The notes beneath the pieces were generated by a model that did not search any database, was not told the origin of the DNA, and saw only the letters and a list, made by a program, of their open reading frames with translations. From Eriocheir sinensis (Eukaryota > Arthropoda > Malacostraca > Decapoda > Varunidae): a stretch of 64,000 bases of DNA. The stretch is from assembly GCF_024679095.1 (NCBI RefSeq), contig NW_026111172.1, positions 408,354 through 472,353 of the forward strand. Direction: 5' to 3'. A program made the position numbers and the translations under genes. Of this stretch, positions 58,181 to 64,000 are shown one piece after another; position 1 is the stretch's first letter; the number at the start of each line of letters is the position of its first letter.

Positions 58181-59727
58181 TGTCAAACTCTTTCGTCACT
58201 GCCTATCAACATCTACCTTTCCTTCCTGCTGGAAGTATGCCTTTGTACAGCCTGTGCCTAAGAAGGGTGACCGTTCCAATCCCTCAAACTACCACCCTAT
58301 AGCTTTACTTTCCTGTCTATCTAAAGCTTTTGAATCAATCCTTAACTGGAAGATTCAAAAGCACCTTTCTACTTCTAACCTTCTATCTGATTGCCAGTAT
58401 GGATTCCGCAAGGGGTGTTCTACTGGCGATCTTCTTGCTCTCTTAACTGACTCTTGGTCATCCTCTCTTAGCCATTTCGGTGAAACTTTCTCTGTTGCGC
58501 TAGACATATCGAAAGCCTTCGATACAGTCTGGCACAAGTCTTTGCTTTCTAAACTGCCCTCTTTTGGTTCTATCCTTCTCTCTGTTCCTTCATCTCCAGT
58601 TTCCTTTCCGGCCATTCTATCTCTGCGGTGGTAGACGGTCACTCTTCTTCCCCTAAACCTATCAACAGTGGTGTTCCACAGGGTTCTGTCCTATCACCCA
58701 CTCTCTTCCTGTTATTCATCAATGATCTTCTTTCCATAACAAACTGTCCTGTCCACTCATACGCCGATGACTCCACTCTGCATTATTCAACTTCTTTCAA
58801 TAGAAGACCATCACAACAAGAAGTACACGACTCCAGACTGGAGGCTGCAGAACGCTTAACCTCAGACCTTGCTATCATTTCCGATTGGGGCAGAAGGAAC
58901 CTTGTGTCCTTCAATGCCTCAAAAACTCAATTTCTCCACCTATCAACTCGACACAATCTTCCAAACACCTATTCCCTATTCTTCGACAACACTCAGCTGT
59001 CACCTTCTTCAACACTAAACATCCTTGGTCTATCCTTAACTCAAAATCTCAACTGGAAACTTCACATCTCCTCTCTCGCTAAATCAGCTTCCTCGAGGTT
59101 GGGCGTTCTGTATCGTCTCCGCCAGTTCTTCTTCCCTGCGCAGTTGCTTTCCATATACAGGGGCCTTGTCCACCCTCGTATGGAGTATGCATCTCACGTG
59201 TGGGGAGGCTCCATTCACACAGCTCTTCTGGACAGAGTGGAGTCTAAGGCTCTTCGTCTCATCAGCTCTCCTCCTCCTACTGATAGTCTTCTACCTCTTA
59301 AATTCCGTCGCGATGTTGCCTCTCTTTCTATCTTCTATCAATATTTCCACGCTGACTGCTCTTCAGAACTTGCTAACTGCATGCCTCCCCCCTCCCGCGG
59401 CCCCGCTGCACACGACTTTCTACTCATGCTCATCCCTATACTGTCCAAACCCCTTATGCAAGAGTTAATCAGCATCTTCACTCTTTCATCCCTCACGCTG
59501 GTAAACTCTGGAACAATCTTCCTTCATCTGTATTTCCTCCTGCCTACGACTTGAACTCTTTCAAGAGAAGGGTATGAGGACACCTCTCCTCCCAAAATTG
59601 ACCTCTTTCGGCCACCTCTTTTGATTCTTTTTTAGGAGCAGCGAGTAGCGGGCTTTTTTTTTATTATTATTGTTTCCTTTTTTTGTGTGCCCTTGAGCTG
59701 CCTCCTTTGTTGTAAAAAAAGGACTTA
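58181..59727 (+). pseudogene. I/Jockey-like LINE copy B, RT and 3' UTR
   Basis: Best preserved RT of the family: LSCLSKAFESILNWKIQ, DCQYGFRKGCSTGDLLAL, VALDISKAFDTVWHKSLLSK, a frameshift near 58610, [32 protein letters not shown] (catalytic Asp codons 58766-58771), SFNASKTQFLHLSTRHN, NWKLHISS, MEYASHVWGG and SELANCMPP. A second frameshift near 59445 precedes the C-terminus. The 3' UTR ends GAGCTGCCTCCTTTGTTG and A-run at 59727. 5' truncated before the RT. Confidence 0.93.
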
Positions 59728-59799
59728 ATTAGAGGACTGGATAGGTCATCAACATTATACTGACCATCTTCAGGAAGTCAGTGGACTCTGTTATTATTT

Positions 59800-60170
59800 T
59801 TAATGCAGAGGAGGCAATCAAGGGTAATACACATAATAGGAAAAAAAAAGAAAAAAAAAAGTCCTCAGGAGTAAAAAGGTCCTAACTGAGTAATTTCTAG
59901 TTATGGAGGAGTCTTGATGCTCCCTCTTGAAAATGTTCAGGTCACAGGAAGGAGGAAATACAGACCCCAAAGAAGGCTGTTCCAGTTTACCAGTAATAGG
60001 GATGAAAGAATGAAGATGCTAGTTAATTCTTAAATAGGGAGATTGAACAGCAAAGGGATGGGCTAGAGTAGAGAGTCTTCTTTAGTGAAGCCACATGAAT
60101 GGTGAAAGCATACAGTTAGCAAGTTCTAAAGCAGCAGTTAACATGGAAATAGTGGTAGCAAAGGGATTCC
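59800..60170 (-). mobile_element. I/Jockey-like LINE copy D, 3' fragment
   Basis: Diverged minus-strand copy of the RT C-terminus (compare GGGATGAAAGAATGAAGATG and GCAAGTTCTAAAGCAGCAG with 33208-33350). Lies tail to tail with copy B. Confidence 0.8.
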
Positions 60171-60304
60171 CAACCTGGGGTGCCTGCAACAGTAGGGACT
60201 GCCAGATGGAATTTCAGAGGATGCAACGAAGAGTGGCTTGTGCGAAATGATTCTACTGTTAAGATATATTTCTCAATAACTTAGAGTCTAACATCGCAAT
60301 TGAT

Positions 60305-60425
60305 TTTTTATCATTGATTTTACGTTTCTGCTTTCTTGATGAGGCCTGATGGTTGACCCCAGTCTGTTATGGCCCGGGCAAGTGTTCATGGATGTGCCAT
60401 CTTGCTTGGTTCGTACTGCCCCCCA
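60305..60425 (-). mobile_element. SINE family A fragment
   Basis: TTGATGAGGCCTGATGGTTG, TGTTATGGCCCGGGCAAGTG and GTACTGCCCCCC match the 3' body also seen at 8300-8420. Confidence 0.7.
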
Positions 60426-60460
60426 CCCCCTCACCCATATATCAAATCAAATGCTATCAA

Positions 60461-60620
60461 GACTTTGCATGTCTACTTTAGAAAATATTAAGTTGAAGGA
60501 AGTGTTGAATGAGCTTGTTTTTAAACGAGTCAATCATGTTGATTGACTCATTTAAAAACAAGCTCAACCAACACTTCTTTCAATTTAATATTTACTAAAG
60601 TAGAAAAGCAGTCATGATGA
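60461..60620. repeat. Palindrome of two inverted CR1-like LINE 3' ends
   Basis: 60461-60540 and 60541-60620 are reverse complements of about 80 bp meeting at CAATCATGTTGATTGA with no spacer. Each arm matches the 3' end of the LINE at 61940-62000 (AAAAACAAGCT, ACACTTC, TTTACTAAAGT). Confidence 0.9.
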
Positions 60621-60692
60621 CATAATTTAATATAATTTAAAGATAGACCACCTAATCTGGATTGTAGGGTCTGTGTGGTCTGAATATCTATG

Positions 60693-60693
<1 letters not shown>

Positions 60694-60724
<31 letters not shown>
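60694..60724 (+). repeat. (TC)n microsatellite
   Basis: About 15 TC units directly before the 5' truncated LINE. Confidence 0.95.
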
Positions 60725-60727
<3 letters not shown>

Positions 60728-61995
60728 CGTCTAACTTCAGTTGAAGGTAAACTATTTGACAGCATAATTAGATACAAAAGTGTGAGTTACCTTGAAAACC
60801 ACTCATTAATTAAAGATTCACAACATGGCTTCCATAACAAGATATCCTGCCTATCAAACCTACAGGTCTTTTATAACGACCTCTTCTCAGTTTATGACAT
60901 AACCAAATCACTAAACATAGTCTATCTTGATTTCCAGAAAGTGACTGATACAGATCCATACCATAAATTACTTTATAAATTAAAGCAAATAGGTATTGAC
61001 GGTCAAGTACACAAATGGATCGCGAATTGGTTGAGCAACAGACAACAAAGAGTGGTGATCGATGGATTTAACTCAGAGTGGGCGCCGGTCACTAATGGCA
61101 TTCCTCAGGGCTCGGTTCTTGGCCTAATGCTCTTCATTATTTATCTCAACAATGTGGATGTTGGAATCAATAATCTCATTAGTAAATGTGCAGATGACAC
61201 AAAGATTGGTAACTCGGTTCTCACTGACGTAGGCAGGCAAAGCCTCCAAGAGGATTTGCATAAAATTTCAACTTGGTATGATAGATGGGAGATGTCCTAT
61301 AATGTAAATAAGTGCCAGGTTCTTCAAGTTTGAACAAGAAATAAAAGGTTCAATTATGAAATGCATGGCATTAAACTTAAAAGCGTTCAATACGTCTAGG
61401 ACCTGGGTGTCAATATCAAGTCTAACCTCAAATTCTCACAGCAATGCATCGACGCAGCAAATAAAGCGAACAGAATGCTAGGCTTCATTAAAAGAAACCT
61501 TTTATTAAATAATAAAGAAGTAATACTTCTGCTTTACAATAGTTTAGTCAGACCCCACTTGGAATATGTGGTACAGTTTTGGTCTCCCCACCATGCAAAG
61601 GACATTGCTAAATTAGAATGTGCTCAACGTCAGGCAACAAAAATGATTCCTCCCTTGCGCAACAAACCTTATGATGAAAGGCTCTTAACCCTTAACATAT
61701 TTTCTATTGAGAAACATCGCCTCCGAGGAAAACTGATCGAACGTTTTAAAATACTTAATGGCTTTATGACTAAGGACAAATCAATATTGTTTATGATCGA
61801 TGACACTATACAAACGAGAAATAATGGCACAAAACTTAGATGTAAACAAGTGAATTTAGACTGCACCAAATTTTTCTTCATCAACACTGTACTGTGTGAA
61901 TGGAACAAGCTCCCACCTTCAGTGGTCCAGTGTAACATGATTGGCTCCTTTAAAAACAAGCTTGACTGACACTTCCTTTAACTTAATATTTACTA
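60725..61995 (+). pseudogene. CR1-like LINE RT, 5' truncated, nearly open
   Basis: Frame 1 (60782-61333): [60 protein letters not shown], active site K-C-A-D-D-T instead of F-A-D-D (about 61190), NVNKCQVLQV. A stop at 61332 and another at 61398, then a second open part to 61969 with SLVRPHLEYVVQFWSPHHAK, QRQATKMIPPLRNKPYDERL and WNKLPPSVV. The 3' UTR runs to about 61995. Only a few lesions, so a younger copy than the one at 17879. Confidence 0.92.
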
Positions 61996-62035
61996 AAGTG
62001 GAAAAGCAAAGTTTTGGAGCTATCTGATTAATTAA

Positions 62036-62250
62036 CCCGGTAGCAGCAACGGGCCAAATTTGTGGCTTTACCGTGTAGCAGTGACGGGCCAAATTTGTGC
62101 CATGATAGAAACCCCAAAAAATAGATGATGCATAAACTGATCACAAATGCTTTGATATATATTATGAAATGGTTTGTGTGAGTGATGATTTTTTCTCATT
62201 TTTCTTGCTTAGAGGGACCATTAAGAAACATGATCCCTACTGCTACCGGG
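62036..62250 (+). mobile_element. piggyBac-like MITE family T215, copy 3
   Basis: TTAA at 62032-62035 and 62251-62254, TIR CCCGGTAGCAGC and, inverted, CCCGGTAGCAGT. Inserted about 40 bp past a LINE 3' end. Confidence 0.9.
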
Positions 62251-62254
62251 TTAA

Positions 62255-62589
62255 TGTAGAATCACTTATAGTGCAGCAGATTATTGCATATTTCAAAAGA
62301 ATTGTTCAAATGGTGATGCAAGCATGAAATTTGGTACATGTATCCTTCAAGGTCCGCTCTTCTCAGAAATACCGCTGGCCACGCAAAAATCTAAGATGGC
62401 GGTCATTTTTCAAGATGGCTGCCGTGCCTGATCATATATTACTTAAATTAAATTTTCTATTATTACCTGGTGAACATTTTTAAGAGAAAACTGTTTCTTG
62501 CTAACCAGATTAATGAGAATCACTGTTTTAATTATTGTCATAGTGAGTCTATAGTTGGAATTTTAAAATGGCATCCAAGATGGCCTCCA
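62255..62589. other. No recognised feature
   Basis: Contains CAAGATGGC repeated near 62390-62420 and 62575. No gene seen. Confidence 0.5.
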
Positions 62590-62593
62590 TTAA

Positions 62594-63553
<960 letters not shown>

Positions 63554-63557
63554 TTAA

Positions 63558-64000
63558 TTTAAATTGTTCATATCTAAGCAACTACTGAACGTATTATACA
63601 TGCTTTTTTGGTGTCCACATACATTCTTTGGGTCAGAGAATCCAATGGAGCCATTTTCACATTTGTTGGTACAGGACTGAGGCAGTGATGAGATCTTGCA
63701 AATGTAATAGAGTGATGTCAACACACAACCAGGGCACACATACTGGTAACATCACTGCTGTGTAACTCAGCATGGGGTTCAGTGTCAACTTATTTTGCTG
63801 TACTATTGCTGTAGTATTTATACTATTAGTTGCAGTGTAGTTTAATTTAGTGTCCCAAATGCTTTCTAACAGCCCCATATCAATTAGCTACTATACAGTA
63901 AAGGGTGCCACACAATGATTGACCCCCCCATCCCCAGTCTAAAGTAAAAATGACACAAGGAAATTGAAAACACTGGTTTGCAGGCAATTTAATACTACAT
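63558..64000. other. No recognised feature
   Basis: AT-rich sequence. An upstream METTL18 exon could lie here or beyond but I could not identify one. Confidence 0.45.

Overview
This is repeat-saturated animal nuclear DNA. The spliced gene, the RNA polymerase III-type SINEs, the CR1-like, I/Jockey-like and Ty3/gypsy retroelements and the very dense microsatellites fit an arthropod, and a decapod crustacean is my best guess. That guess is inference from repeat composition. I see no bacterial or viral gene organisation.

One host gene is supported. It lies on the minus strand and encodes a METTL18-type protein-histidine methyltransferase. Five exons with matching splice phases lie at 53151-53037, 52901-52823, 42204-42123, 27046-26715 and 22141-22026. 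A very short candidate last exon lies at 10685-10663. The N-terminal exons were not found and may lie beyond 64000. The introns are huge (about 10, 15, 4.6 and perhaps 11 kb) and hold nearly everything else in the window.

Layout. 1-3818: 3' part of a Ty3/gypsy element ending in an LTR. 3.8-12.5 kb: microsatellites, tRNA-derived SINEs, a CR1-like LINE, a dead hAT transposase and a degenerate 30-bp repeat. 12.5-22 kb: DNA-transposon derivatives, including pogo/Tigger-like (TA target), piggyBac-like (TTAA target) and hAT-like (8-bp target), several nested in a LINE ORF1 with a PHD finger. 22-32.4 kb: a LINE RT and further nested TIR elements. 32.9-37.85 kb: an I/Jockey-like LINE broken by a Harbinger-like and a piggyBac-like element. 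38.1-39.5 kb: a near-complete Tc1-like transposon. 42.2-52.2 kb: one METTL18 intron holding an (AT)n array at the splice acceptor, a dead MULE, a SINE and three tandem arrays (49-bp, 34-bp over 4.8 kb, 21-bp). 53.2-60.2 kb: three more copies of the I/Jockey-like LINE, one carrying a nested DNA transposon. 60.4-64 kb: a CR1-like LINE, two piggyBac-like MITEs and a (GT)n(GA)n tract.

The mobile elements do not act together as a system. What stands out is how well insertions can be ordered: for several nested elements an uninterrupted homologous copy sits elsewhere in the window and shows the exact target-site duplication. I found no CRISPR array, rRNA or functional tRNA gene. Long open frames in the tandem arrays are repeat artefacts.
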